Assembly: GCF_001514495.1 (NCBI RefSeq) | Contig: NZ_BCNM01000002.1 | Coordinates: 186,001-250,000, forward strand | Length of the DNA: 64,000 nucleotides | From: Paenibacillus pabuli NBRC 13638 | GTDB lineage: Bacteria; Bacillota; Bacilli; Paenibacillales; Paenibacillaceae | Direction: 5' to 3' | Shown here: one piece after another, positions 53,032-61,649 of the stretch | Layout: the number at the start of each line of letters is the position of its first letter | How positions within the stretch are numbered: position 1 is the first letter of the stretch | The notes under the pieces: generated by a model | The model's input: only the letters and a program-made list of their open reading frames with translations | The model's database searches: none | What the model was told of the DNA's origin: nothing | Translations under genes and position numbers: made by a program

Positions 53032-54164
53032 AGGCAGTAACATATCAAGGGATTAAAAATGTCGTGGTCAAAGAGGTCCCGGATCCGAAGATTGAGAAAC
53101 CGGATGATATGATCGTAAAGATCACCAGTTCAGCCATTTGCGGTTCCGACCTACACCTTATTCACGGGATGATCCCTAACCTTCAGGAGAACTATGTCAT
53201 CGGGCATGAACCGATGGGGATCGTAGAAGAGGTAGGCTCCGGCGTAACAAAGGTAAAGAAAGGCGACCGTGTGATCATCCCGTTCAACATCGCATGCGGT
53301 GAATGCTTTTTTTGCAAAAATCAGCTGGAAAGCCAATGTGACGAGTCAAACCAACACGGGGATATGGGCGCATATTTCGGATACTCCGGAACGACCGGCG
53401 GATATCCTGGCGGGCAAGCCGAGTATTTACGGGTCCCGTTCGCCAATTTTACCCACTTCAAGATTCCCGAAAACTGCGAACAACCTGACGAAAAGCTAAG
53501 CTTGATTGCCGATGCCATGACGACAGCATTCTGGAGCGTAGATAACGCCGGCGTAAAGAATGGAGATACGGTCATCGTACTCGGATGCGGTCCGGTCGGA
53601 CTCCTGGCCCAGAAATTTTGCTGGCTGAAAGGAGCTAAGCGGGTCATAGCCGTTGACTATGTCGATTACCGCTTACAGCATGCGAAGCGAACAAACAAAG
53701 TGGAAATCGTAAACTTCGAACAGGATAAGAATATTGGCAACACTCTCAAGGAAATGACCAAAGGCGGCGCCGATGTCGTGATTGATGCGGTAGGAATGGA
53801 TGGCAAGATGAGCGATCTTGAATTTCTAGCCAGCGGTATGAAACTGCAAGGCGGAACCATGAGCGCATTTATCATTGCATCTCAGGCGGTCCGCAAAGGC
53901 GGCACCATCCAAGTTACTGGGGTATACGGGGGACGTTATAATGGATTCCCGCTCGGCGACATCATGCAGCGAAACGTGAATATTCGTTCAGGACAAGCCC
54001 CGGTCATTCACTACATGCCGTATATGTACGAGTTGGTTACGTCCGGCAAGGTTGACCCTGGCGACATTGTAACTCACGTCATTCCGCTCAGCGAGGCCAA
54101 GCAGGGCTATGAAGTATTCGATACGAAAACGGACAATTGCATTAAAGTTATCTTAAAGCCTTGA
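53028..54164 (+). CDS. adhB: Zinc-dependent alcohol dehydrogenase of the spore coat cluster
   Basis: 378 residues of the medium-chain zinc family. Catalytic zinc ligands C38 (SAICGSDLH), H60 and E61 (VIGHEPMG); structural zinc cysteines C90, C93, C96 and C104 ([16 protein letters not shown]); Rossmann [12 protein letters not shown] at about 187. It resembles glutathione-independent formaldehyde-dehydrogenase-like enzymes. Located between CotF-type genes as in B. subtilis adhB/yraD-G, so it is likely a sporulation-associated dehydrogenase. The ATG overlaps the preceding stop. Confidence 0.93.
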   Translation: MKAVTYQGIKNVVVKEVPDPKIEKPDDMIVKITSSAICGSDLHLIHGMIPNLQENYVIGHEPMGIVEEVGSGVTKVKKGDRVIIPFNIACGECFFCKNQLESQCDESNQHGDMGAYFGYSGTTGGYPGGQAEYLRVPFANFTHFKIPENCEQPDEKLSLIADAMTTAFWSVDNAGVKNGDTVIVLGCGPVGLLAQKFCWLKGAKRVIAVDYVDYRLQHAKRTNKVEIVNFEQDKNIGNTLKEMTKGGADVVIDAVGMDGKMSDLEFLASGMKLQGGTMSAFIIASQAVRKGGTIQVTGVYGGRYNGFPLGDIMQRNVNIRSGQAPVIHYMPYMYELVTSGKVDPGDIVTHVIPLSEAKQGYEVFDTKTDNCIKVILKP

Positions 54165-54195
54165 ATATGGATAGATACATGGGAGGACAATTCGA

Positions 54196-54396
54196 ATGAA
54201 ATCCAATTACGCTTTGCATGAGATACTCGAGGTGCATGAAATAGCTGCGTTCAAGACGGTTTGCATGACTAAATCTAAAACCATGCAAGCTCTGGTTACC
54301 GACCCGGAGCTCATGCAAATTTTGCAACAAGATGCGACATTATCACAGCAGCAGCTTCAAGAGCTCGGTGGAGTGCTGTCCAAAGTGACTCAATAG
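54196..54396 (+). CDS. Small spore coat protein of the YraG type (paralogue A')
   Basis: 66 residues: EVHEIAAFKTVCMTKSKTMQ, ALVTDPELMQILQQDATLSQ. A diverged copy of 52391-52633 without the Pro-rich tail. A GGGAGGAC site lies upstream. Followed 11 bases later by the second CotF-like gene, so the coat pair is repeated on both sides of adh. Confidence 0.86.
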   Translation: MKSNYALHEILEVHEIAAFKTVCMTKSKTMQALVTDPELMQILQQDATLSQQQLQELGGVLSKVTQ

Positions 54397-54407
54397 GAGA
54401 TAAAAAA

Positions 54408-54704
54408 ATGAATCCAATATTAGAACACATGACAGGGCTTCATACACTGACGGATGACGTCATCGCAATGGACCTTTTGATCAACGCCAAGAGCGGAGTC
54501 AGAAACTACGCCATGGCCGTGACCGAATGTGCCACCCCTGAAATCAAGCAAATTTTGATGAAACAGCTCGATGAAGCCATAGACTCTTATGAAAAGATAT
54601 CCAATTACATGATACAGCATGGCTTATACCATCCCTACCATATTCCAGAGCAAATCCAGCTCGATCTGCAGAACATTCAGACCGCTATGAATCTTCCGTC
54701 CTGA
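54408..54704 (+). CDS. CotF-family spore coat protein (paralogue B')
   Basis: 98 residues: DDVIAMDLLINAKSGVRNYA, MAVTECATPEIKQILMKQLD, GLYHPYHIPEQIQLDL. A shorter relative of 52645-53031. It ends the operon; a hairpin (54775-54797) lies downstream. Structural coat protein on the spore surface; not an enzyme. Confidence 0.88.
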   Translation: MNPILEHMTGLHTLTDDVIAMDLLINAKSGVRNYAMAVTECATPEIKQILMKQLDEAIDSYEKISNYMIQHGLYHPYHIPEQIQLDLQNIQTAMNLPS

Positions 54705-55039
54705 CACCGTTTTTTGCCCCGGCAAATTTCAGATAACAAAATGTTTCCGAAGGACAAGAATGCAACAATGCAATAAGGGCGGATACCCTCCGCCCTTGAT
54801 TTAAGACTTTAGTATTTACTCAATCCCCGCGGCAATCTGTAGAATTCATTCAACTACCCTGTCTCGCTAGGCGTTCAAACAGGAAATAAGAACGACAATC
54901 TCTCGTTCCTCGCAAAAAGAGTGTATTTCTTATTCTGTAATCATCAGGTATAATTAACCCATGTATTACCATTTATAACGTTCGAAAACACTCCTTAGTA
55001 TGAAGAGGACATAGCTGGGATATTATAGGGGGCTTTATT
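54705..55039. other. Intergenic region between coat operon and SunI-like gene
   Basis: No gene is seen in about 335 bases. The coat-operon terminator is near its start. TATAAT at 54949-54954 lies about 85 bases before the SunI-like ATG and may be its -10 hexamer; the -35 position is weak. Confidence 0.45.
54775..54797 (+). terminator. Hairpin after the coat operon
   Basis: AAGGGCGGA (54775-54783) pairs perfectly with TCCGCCCTT (54789-54797) around TACCC. Only a short T-rich stretch follows, so it is a weak terminator. Confidence 0.7.
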
Positions 55040-55309
55040 ATGTTAGGCATCAAAGTACAGCAAGTAGAGAATCAACTCATCATCCGTTGGCAGCTTTCCA
55101 AAATAGAAATTCCCATCTCTGATATTAGAGCAGTTACCCTTGATGATACATATGGTGGAAGCGAGCCTTCAGCCGTCCGAATCGGCGCAGCCTACGGCGC
55201 TTCCGAGCGAATATTCATTCGTACAACCAATCAATCCTACATCCTGTTTACTTCCAATGAGGCTTTATTTCCAAAAATCAGTGCCATGCTATCCAAGAAT
55301 GCGGGGTAA
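55040..55309 (+). CDS. SunI/YnzG-family PH-like protein
   Basis: 89 residues. MLGIKVQQVENQLIIRWQLS, KIEIPISDIRAVTLDDTYGG, RIGAAYGASERIFIRTTNQS and YILFTSNEALFP are typical of SunI, the membrane-associated immunity protein against sublancin, and of its YnzG relatives. No sublancin-like precursor or export gene is nearby, so it may be a stand-alone self-protection or a general PH-domain protein. A GGGGG site lies near the ATG (a strong one is not obvious). Confidence 0.85.
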   Translation: MLGIKVQQVENQLIIRWQLSKIEIPISDIRAVTLDDTYGGSEPSAVRIGAAYGASERIFIRTTNQSYILFTSNEALFPKISAMLSKNAG

Positions 55310-55418
55310 AAGCCACCCCATTGATGAAATAACGTCTCTGGGATTCGTTACATCTCAAAACGGTGCAAATGAGAGCGACAACGTCTGTCAGGTTTGTTAG
55401 GCCAAATTAACGCGAACA

Positions 55419-55467
55419 AGGGGCGTCCACCGTCATGTTCATGACTTATGGGACGCCCCCTTTTTTT
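55419..55467. terminator. Strong terminator, bidirectional
   Basis: GGGGCGTCC (55420-55428) pairs with GGACGCCCC (55451-55459), with an inner GTCATG/CATGAC stem, then a run of T. It lies between the SunI-like gene and the convergent GH26 gene. Confidence 0.9.
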
Positions 55468-55500
55468 AAGTTAATATAAGTCCAGATGATCGCCCTAACT

Positions 55501-56463
55501 CTAACTCCAACTCCACTTCGGTAATTGATCCAGGGTTATGACATATTCGCTATGGTATACTTCCTTCAAATACGATACAGCATTATGATTACCATCCCTC
55601 AGGAATCCACCCGTCCAGGTACAGAACCAGCTCCAGTGCACGCCCTGCTCTTTCATTTGCTTCGGATCAGGCATGGAGCCATTCTCCGCCAGAGCAATGA
55701 TTTTGCTGTCATTCACCAGTGCACCCAGATTTTCATAACGTTTAGCTAATGGACTGTGATCCCCTGCTTCTGGATACACATCCACACTCACAATGTCCAC
55801 CACATCGTCACCCGGATACCACTCCGGTTTTTCCGAGTTCCACACCCAGATCAGATTACCCAGCTCATACTTGTTGACCAATTGATCATACAGCAGGCGA
55901 TACAGCTGTTTGGCTGGTTCAGGTCCCTTGGCTCCCCACCAGAACCATCCTCCTTCCGCTTCATGAAGCGGCCGGAATAACACTGGCACCCCGGCATCCT
56001 TCAGCTCTTGCAGATGTACGGCAATGGCATCGATATCCCGGATCAATAAGGTATACTCTTCCGATTCAGGGTGAGCCAGCGCTGAGGCGAGATCATAGGT
56101 GGTGGCGTCCGTATAGAAGCCGCGCCACCATTCTTTACCGGGCTCATCGATCAGATGAGCAGGTGCATTCCAGTGCCAACATAATGTCACAATTCCGCCC
56201 TGCCGATGCCATGCAATCGCGTCCCGAATCTCTTGGGAGATCGCACCGCGTGCTTTTCTTGATGGAGAATATTCCATGAGATCGAATCCGATCACCGCCG
56301 GCTTGCGGCCTGTGATCTCATTAATCCAGTTCAGATTGCCGTAATCTTGCTGACCCGACAGCACCCTTTTTCCATAGCGCTCTGCCAAATACGTCATCAG
56401 TTCGCTGGCCTCGGAAGTTGCTGCTTCATTCACCAAAGCATTGCTAATCCTGCTCTCCATCAT
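55501..56463 (-). CDS. GH26 glycoside hydrolase (beta-mannanase type)
   Basis: 320 residues. Family 26 landmarks: VLSGQQDYGNLNWINEITGR, acid/base glutamate in FRPLHEAEGGWFWWG, LIWVWNSEKPEWYPGDDVVD, VSVDVYPEAGDH and nucleophile glutamate in ALAENGSMPDP. No signal peptide, so it acts inside the cell, probably on oligosaccharides brought in by the ABC permeases encoded just upstream. Most GH26 enzymes cleave beta-1,4-mannan. It is the last gene of the operon and ends at the terminator near 55.4 kb. Confidence 0.93.
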   Translation of the reverse strand: MMESRISNALVNEAATSEASELMTYLAERYGKRVLSGQQDYGNLNWINEITGRKPAVIGFDLMEYSPSRKARGAISQEIRDAIAWHRQGGIVTLCWHWNAPAHLIDEPGKEWWRGFYTDATTYDLASALAHPESEEYTLLIRDIDAIAVHLQELKDAGVPVLFRPLHEAEGGWFWWGAKGPEPAKQLYRLLYDQLVNKYELGNLIWVWNSEKPEWYPGDDVVDIVSVDVYPEAGDHSPLAKRYENLGALVNDSKIIALAENGSMPDPKQMKEQGVHWSWFCTWTGGFLRDGNHNAVSYLKEVYHSEYVITLDQLPKWSWS

Positions 56464-56483
56464 CGTTACTCTCCCTCTCCTTC

Positions 56484-57494
56484 TTATCCAACCACTCCGG
56501 AACGTTCAATACTTTCCACGAAGTAGCGCTGTACAAACAAATACAATATAATAAGCGGTGCAATTGCCAGCAAAATTCCTGTATCCACGATCATGGCGAC
56601 ATAGTTCGGATCTGCCTTCATCCCCGAGTTCGAGCCAAAACCCATCAATTGGGGAATTAACTGGTTCGCTTGGGCAGGCAAGGAAGACACCTTGAGGGAG
56701 ATAAGCGGACTTTCACTCATGAATAATGCCGAATAGAACGTATCGTTATACTGCCAGACAAAGGAGAACAGGATAACCGTGATCAACGGTGAAATGGCGT
56801 TCGGCAGCATGATTCGGGCAAATGTCCGAAACCCGCCTGCTCCATCAATCAGCGCAGCTTCTTCAATTTCCTTGGGCATGCCCTTGAAGAACTGACGGAA
56901 AATATAAATGAACAACCCTGCCTTCAGCCCACCTGCCGTAGCCGCTGTAATCATGGATGGCCAATATGTATTCAGCAGGTTGATCCCTTCTCGCCCCGTG
57001 AATAGCCGAATCATGCCGAGAAAGTCAAAGTTGCGGAAATGCAGATACATCGGCACCATCAGGGTGCTTGTCGGTACCAGAATAGTGAGGATGACTAATA
57101 CAAACAGCACATTGCTGCCGGGAAAAGAAAAGCGGGCAAAGCCGTACCCGGCTAATGCACAGGATATTGCTGTGAGCAGCGTTGTAATCGTAACGAACAA
57201 CAGCGTATTCGCCAGCAAAGGCAAATAATCCATCACCTGCGCCGCAAGCTTGATATTATCCAGCGTAAAATGCTGGGGAATCATATAGATGGTCGGATTA
57301 TAGATATCCTGTTTATCCTTGAACGCCACCGAGTTTTTAAGAAACAACGGATACAAAATAATAAATGAAATGCCGATAACCAGTGCATATCTGAATATGG
57401 AATACAGGAGGTCCGATGTCTTGTTTCGCACCCTCTGCATACGGTAGTTCTCTTTCGGAACCACCACCATGCGATCCGTTCCCGACACAGCCAT
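56484..57494 (-). CDS. Carbohydrate ABC transporter permease (MalG/YtcP type)
   Basis: 336 residues, six membrane helices. ABC contact (EAA) loop: PKEIEEAALIDGAGGFRTFA, RIMLPNAISPLITVILFSF. N-terminal extension of about 30 residues before the first helix. GGAGG lies 7-9 bases before the ATG. Pairs with the MalF-type gene upstream; with GH26 it forms the downstream half of the operon. Sugar specificity not known. Confidence 0.92.
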   Translation of the reverse strand: MAVSGTDRMVVVPKENYRMQRVRNKTSDLLYSIFRYALVIGISFIILYPLFLKNSVAFKDKQDIYNPTIYMIPQHFTLDNIKLAAQVMDYLPLLANTLLFVTITTLLTAISCALAGYGFARFSFPGSNVLFVLVILTILVPTSTLMVPMYLHFRNFDFLGMIRLFTGREGINLLNTYWPSMITAATAGGLKAGLFIYIFRQFFKGMPKEIEEAALIDGAGGFRTFARIMLPNAISPLITVILFSFVWQYNDTFYSALFMSESPLISLKVSSLPAQANQLIPQLMGFGSNSGMKADPNYVAMIVDTGILLAIAPLIILYLFVQRYFVESIERSGVVG

Positions 57495-57526
57495 AGTCTC
57501 ATGCCTCCTTCAACGTTCGTTAGCTT

Positions 57527-58426
57527 TCAGTTGTAATGAACCCGTCGTGACAGTACCCATCCGACAACAACCAATACCAGACCGATGACCAGCGTGTACA
57601 GCCAGGACATGGCTGAGCTTAGGCCGAAGTTCTGGGTTTTGAACGCCGTCTGATAGATCGCCTCGGTCACCGGGCTTCCTGCAAACGAATCAATGATCGT
57701 ATAAATGACATTTGTCAGGATCAACGGACTCACCATCGGAAACGTAATTTTCCAGAATGATTCATAGGCGGTTGCGCCTTCTATTTTGGCCACTTCATAC
57801 ATCGAGCCGGGTACGGATTGCAGGGCAGCGAGGAAGATTAGAATCTGTACGCCAGAGCTGCTGACAATATCGTAAATGCGCATAATGGCTTCCACGATAT
57901 AATCCACATAAGCCATCGGCAGCCCCACATCATTCAGCATTCGCACGATTGAAATGACGTTGAACGAAGCTCCCCCTTCGGTAGACGATTCAATCGCACT
58001 GGCGTCCCCCATCAGGTTGATCAACCCTGCGGACTCAGCCGCTGCCACCGCACTGGAGGCCAGAATGACCGGCAGGAAGAAGACCGCTCGTGCCATCGTT
58101 CTGCCCTTGAATTTCTGGTTAAGCAGTGTCGCTGTAAATAAACTGAAGAACAGAATCATCGGCACATTCAGCAGCATCGTTCCGACTGAATCCACCAAGA
58201 TCCGGTTAAAGGTGGCATCGACCAGGATGGCATCCTTGAAATTTTTCAGCCCGATATAATTTAGTACATATCCTCCCGGGGCCACCGACAGATTGCTCAA
58301 ACTGAACCGGATGGATTGCAGCAGCGGCGTAGCGAACAGGAAGATGAAACCAATCAGCCATGGCGAAATAAACGCAATTCCAAGCAGCGCTCTCCGTGAT
58401 TTCAGCGATATACGAAGGGTTCTCAT
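57527..58426 (-). CDS. Sugar ABC transporter permease (MalF/UgpA type)
   Basis: 299 residues with six membrane helices; LLGIAFISPWLIGFIFLFAT begins the first, and the EAA loop is VPGSMYEVAKIEGATAYESF, WKITFPMVSPLILTNVIYTI. Periplasmic-side loop around residues 125-175 is longer than usual and Ser/Asp-rich. Its ATG overlaps the DUF5696 stop by four bases, so the transporter and that protein are translationally coupled. Confidence 0.92.
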   Translation of the reverse strand: MRTLRISLKSRRALLGIAFISPWLIGFIFLFATPLLQSIRFSLSNLSVAPGGYVLNYIGLKNFKDAILVDATFNRILVDSVGTMLLNVPMILFFSLFTATLLNQKFKGRTMARAVFFLPVILASSAVAAAESAGLINLMGDASAIESSTEGGASFNVISIVRMLNDVGLPMAYVDYIVEAIMRIYDIVSSSGVQILIFLAALQSVPGSMYEVAKIEGATAYESFWKITFPMVSPLILTNVIYTIIDSFAGSPVTEAIYQTAFKTQNFGLSSAMSWLYTLVIGLVLVVVGWVLSRRVHYN

Positions 58427-61008
58427 CGGTTCACTCCTTCTACTGCATAGTCCGCCCCGCCAACGGTAATTCCATCCATCGTGACCGGATCATCATTGTA
58501 ATTCACCAAGATCGTTGCACCGCCACTGTAAGTGACACGCACCACACCATCCTGAACTCGTTCATGTTCGATCATTGGCTTGTTCCTCAAATCACTCAAT
58601 ACCTCATTCGCTTCCTTGTATAATGCAGCTGCGTCATCTACCCAATAAGCAAAGTCAGTAGCATAAGACGAATCATAACTGGTCAGCTTGAGTTCGGATG
58701 ATGGTTCAACCGTCCATTGAAACTGTGGAGCGGAGCCCAGCTCCAAACTGCGGAGCAGCTGTTTGCGCAGATCCTGATCCCCTGACGTATTCATTGCGGA
58801 AGCAGCATAGTCCATATATCCATGGATGACCATTTCATAAAAAGGAACTTCCTCATCGGTAATGTTGAACCGGCTGGAGCCTGAGGGAGCATCCACAATA
58901 TGCTGCGAATATCCCCACGCATAAGCGTTAGCTGATGACAACATCATGTTTGGATACTCTTGCTGCAGCTTGCCCAGCTGCTCCTTCACGATGTTCTTCG
59001 CGGTCTCCCGGTGGATGACGCGACTATCGCGATAATCCGAGCTCAATACCTGCCCGAGATCACGCAGCGATAGTGCGCTGAGTTCCAGTTTATTGATTTT
59101 CCTGGCAAACTCGCTCACTACATACGGCAGTTTGGCGGCCGACAACAGATAATAACTGTCTTTGTTCTGATCCATCCGGTTGAGGGCAGGACTGTATGGA
59201 TACAGTTCAGCCGTCTCCCTGGTGACCAATCGCGCAGCATCGGAGGATGGAGCAAAGTTCCAATCGTCGTGATAAATACGCTGGAATGCTACATCCGGGA
59301 ATAACGCTCCGCCAGACTGTTTCAGTTGTTCCGACAGATCCTGCAGCTCGGACCGACTGCCCACTTCACGGTCCAGCTTGACCTGGGTGGGTGTATGGTG
59401 ACTGATACCACCGCCAAACCATCCCTGATACCGCATCTGCACACGGTTCACACCCTCCTGCTTGAGCTTCGCGGCCATTTCAGCCGCTTGTTCATATGTC
59501 GTCATAGCCAAAGTGGTCCGATAAGGTACACCCAGGAATGAAGCTTTTTTGTCCACTGCACCTAACACATCCACGTAAAAGGGTAATGCCGCCTCGTCTC
59601 CCAGCGGTTTCAGTACGTTCTGCCCCACCAATTGCTGTTGATACAAGCGGGCCATACCGGAATAACTGGCATCCTTGCCATGAAGGAAATGGTACCGAAC
59701 CTGAATATCCCCACGGAATGGTTCCTCGCTCAAAAGCTGAATCTCCTGCATTTTTTGCGAGGTATACATCTCCAGCTCATCCTCTCCCCGCAGGGAGAAC
59801 GTGCCGTAGACATGGTTGTAGCTATTTTGCCTGCCTCCAATATCCGCAGAGATACTGGCCATGCCATCCCCTTTTTCAATCACGGCAAACCAGGCATGAT
59901 CACCGTTCTTCAAACCGAAGACAGGCATATGGACAGATTCACTGACCTGCGGGCGACTGAGTGAATTGTCATTCGGATCTGCACCGTACACACGCTGTAC
60001 GTACTGCTCCTCTTTGACCTTTCCGTTGTTCAGATGGATCAGACTGCCTGAACCGTCAGGTACAAACATATAACCTTCACCTTTCGTATCCGCGGCACCA
60101 AAGTAAGCGAGCAGATCGATATTACGAATACGGTATTGTCCGCTCTCTTTCACCTGACTTAGCGGCACGGTTACAACCAGCGATCCTTGATCCAACCGAT
60201 ATTCCACCGGAATGATGAAGCTTGGTTTATCTGATGTGCCTCCGCCTTCGACCCCATTCTCCTGATTGTCAAAAGCAAGATCGTCAGCGGTGTAACCCGC
60301 CGTCTCAAAGGCATCCAACATCTTGTTCAACACCAGCTGCTTGGATATCTGTCCATCCAACCGTTCCAGCACATCCGGATTGTTCTTGGTTGGATAGTAG
60401 CGGGCAGATGTATACCTGGCGACTGTGGCATCCAGTTTCGAAAGAACCTTCTCCTCCAGACGCTGTTTGCTGATCAGTTTGGGCAGAGCATCAATGCCTA
60501 GCGAGGTATCCCCGAGGGTGTATGTAACACGAATACCTTGATCCACACGGGCAGCTGCGAACTGTTTGTTGCTGATACTGGAGCTAAAATTCGGAAAGTT
60601 CTCCAACGTGCCAATCGCATCCCGAAATGACACGTTCAGCTGGGAGGACAGCACTTCCTTTTCATAACCGGATGCCAAACCATCCTGATTACGTTCATTC
60701 GGATTGCTGTACCAGATCTGCCCGCTCGCTTGTTCACGAACGGCAATTTCCGTCGTTTCCTCGTTGTAATACAGCGCCACACCCTGATCTTCGGCGACCA
60801 ATTGCATACCAGGCACCCCTTGCGAAGAATCGGAAAGGAATTGCAGTGGCTCCGTCTCGGTTGGCATGGCGTCTGTTGTCGCTTCAAGATAAGCCGTTGC
60901 TTCCACGGCAGGTACTCCCCTGTTATTGATATACAGCAGCCCGGCTGTAAGCAGGATCACAGCTGCACCACTGGCCAGCACCGCATATATTCGTTGCCTT
61001 TTGTTCAC
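58423..61008 (-). CDS. DUF5696 domain protein, membrane-anchored
   Basis: 861 residues from GTG (MNKRQRIYAV...) with AAAGGAGG 8 bases upstream. One N-terminal membrane helix (YAVLASGAAVILLTAGLLYI), then a large outside part with the DUF5696 pattern: GEGYMFVPDGSGSLIHLNNG, VYGADPNDNSLSRPQVSES, HMPVFGLKNGDHAWFAVIEK and later MRYQGWFGGGISHHTP, PDVAFQRIYHDDW. The middle looks like a TIM-barrel glycosidase-like fold, by its WGYSQ and LxxGSAPQF strings, but catalytic residues are not clear. In this gene context it may handle an incoming polysaccharide at the membrane. Found mainly next to sugar ABC importers. Confidence 0.85.
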   Translation of the reverse strand: MNKRQRIYAVLASGAAVILLTAGLLYINNRGVPAVEATAYLEATTDAMPTETEPLQFLSDSSQGVPGMQLVAEDQGVALYYNEETTEIAVREQASGQIWYSNPNERNQDGLASGYEKEVLSSQLNVSFRDAIGTLENFPNFSSSISNKQFAAARVDQGIRVTYTLGDTSLGIDALPKLISKQRLEEKVLSKLDATVARYTSARYYPTKNNPDVLERLDGQISKQLVLNKMLDAFETAGYTADDLAFDNQENGVEGGGTSDKPSFIIPVEYRLDQGSLVVTVPLSQVKESGQYRIRNIDLLAYFGAADTKGEGYMFVPDGSGSLIHLNNGKVKEEQYVQRVYGADPNDNSLSRPQVSESVHMPVFGLKNGDHAWFAVIEKGDGMASISADIGGRQNSYNHVYGTFSLRGEDELEMYTSQKMQEIQLLSEEPFRGDIQVRYHFLHGKDASYSGMARLYQQQLVGQNVLKPLGDEAALPFYVDVLGAVDKKASFLGVPYRTTLAMTTYEQAAEMAAKLKQEGVNRVQMRYQGWFGGGISHHTPTQVKLDREVGSRSELQDLSEQLKQSGGALFPDVAFQRIYHDDWNFAPSSDAARLVTRETAELYPYSPALNRMDQNKDSYYLLSAAKLPYVVSEFARKINKLELSALSLRDLGQVLSSDYRDSRVIHRETAKNIVKEQLGKLQQEYPNMMLSSANAYAWGYSQHIVDAPSGSSRFNITDEEVPFYEMVIHGYMDYAASAMNTSGDQDLRKQLLRSLELGSAPQFQWTVEPSSELKLTSYDSSYATDFAYWVDDAAALYKEANEVLSDLRNKPMIEHERVQDGVVRVTYSGGATILVNYNDDPVTMDGITVGGADYAVEGVNR

Positions 61009-61022
61009 GGATGCCGCCTCCT

Positions 61023-61649
61023 TTAGGTCCGAAAAATCAACTCACGATAGATGTTGTAACCGAATTCATATAACTGCTGCTGCATGCTGAAAACCAATGC
61101 GCCGAGGAACACGATGATGCCCATGACAATTACCGTCAGCAGCATCGTCAGGATCGTTTTGATCACCGTGTACTGGTGGACGGTCATCATGCCGATGAAC
61201 AGAAGCAATATAAACCAGAAAAACGCGATCGCATTGAACAGATAATAAAAAGCTGTTTCTTCCTGCACCATAAATCGGCTAACGATAATCATCGGGGCGT
61301 AGATCAAAATAATCGGAATGAGTGAGTATCCTGTTGCCAGAAAAATATCCCTGAACTTTCCTTCACCTTCCATCAGAGTGGTTACCGCCCAGTTGGCTAT
61401 GCACCAAAGAAAGAACGGCACCGCAACCGTTGCGATCTCCCCTATGCTGTTGATTGTGCGAGGATCGATGTAATTCACGAGAAATCCTGCGTACTGCTTT
61501 TGCAAAATCATCATGATAATGGTAAGCGCCAGTGCTCCAAAAGCTACGGTCAGCCTGCCCCGCTGGTCCGACTTGAGATCCCAGAATGCATCGATGGGGT
61601 GAAAAATGAGATGCAGCGGAAACTTAATGTAATCCTGCTTCACGGTCAA
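61023..61649 (-). CDS. Yip1-family membrane protein
   Basis: 208 residues with five hydrophobic helices: VAFGALALTIIMMILQ, ATVAVPFFLWCIANWAV, YSLIPIILIYAPMIIV, YLFNAIAFFWFILLLFIG and TMLLTVIVMGIIVFLGALV. The FHPIDAFWDLK start is typical of Yip1 proteins in Firmicute sugar loci. The start is TTG at 61649 (4 bases after AGGAGG) or GTG at 61643. It overlaps the NHL gene upstream by 20-26 bases. Function unknown; possibly organises the transport complex. Confidence 0.85.
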   Translation of the reverse strand: MTVKQDYIKFPLHLIFHPIDAFWDLKSDQRGRLTVAFGALALTIIMMILQKQYAGFLVNYIDPRTINSIGEIATVAVPFFLWCIANWAVTTLMEGEGKFRDIFLATGYSLIPIILIYAPMIIVSRFMVQEETAFYYLFNAIAFFWFILLLFIGMMTVHQYTVIKTILTMLLTVIVMGIIVFLGALVFSMQQQLYEFGYNIYRELIFRT

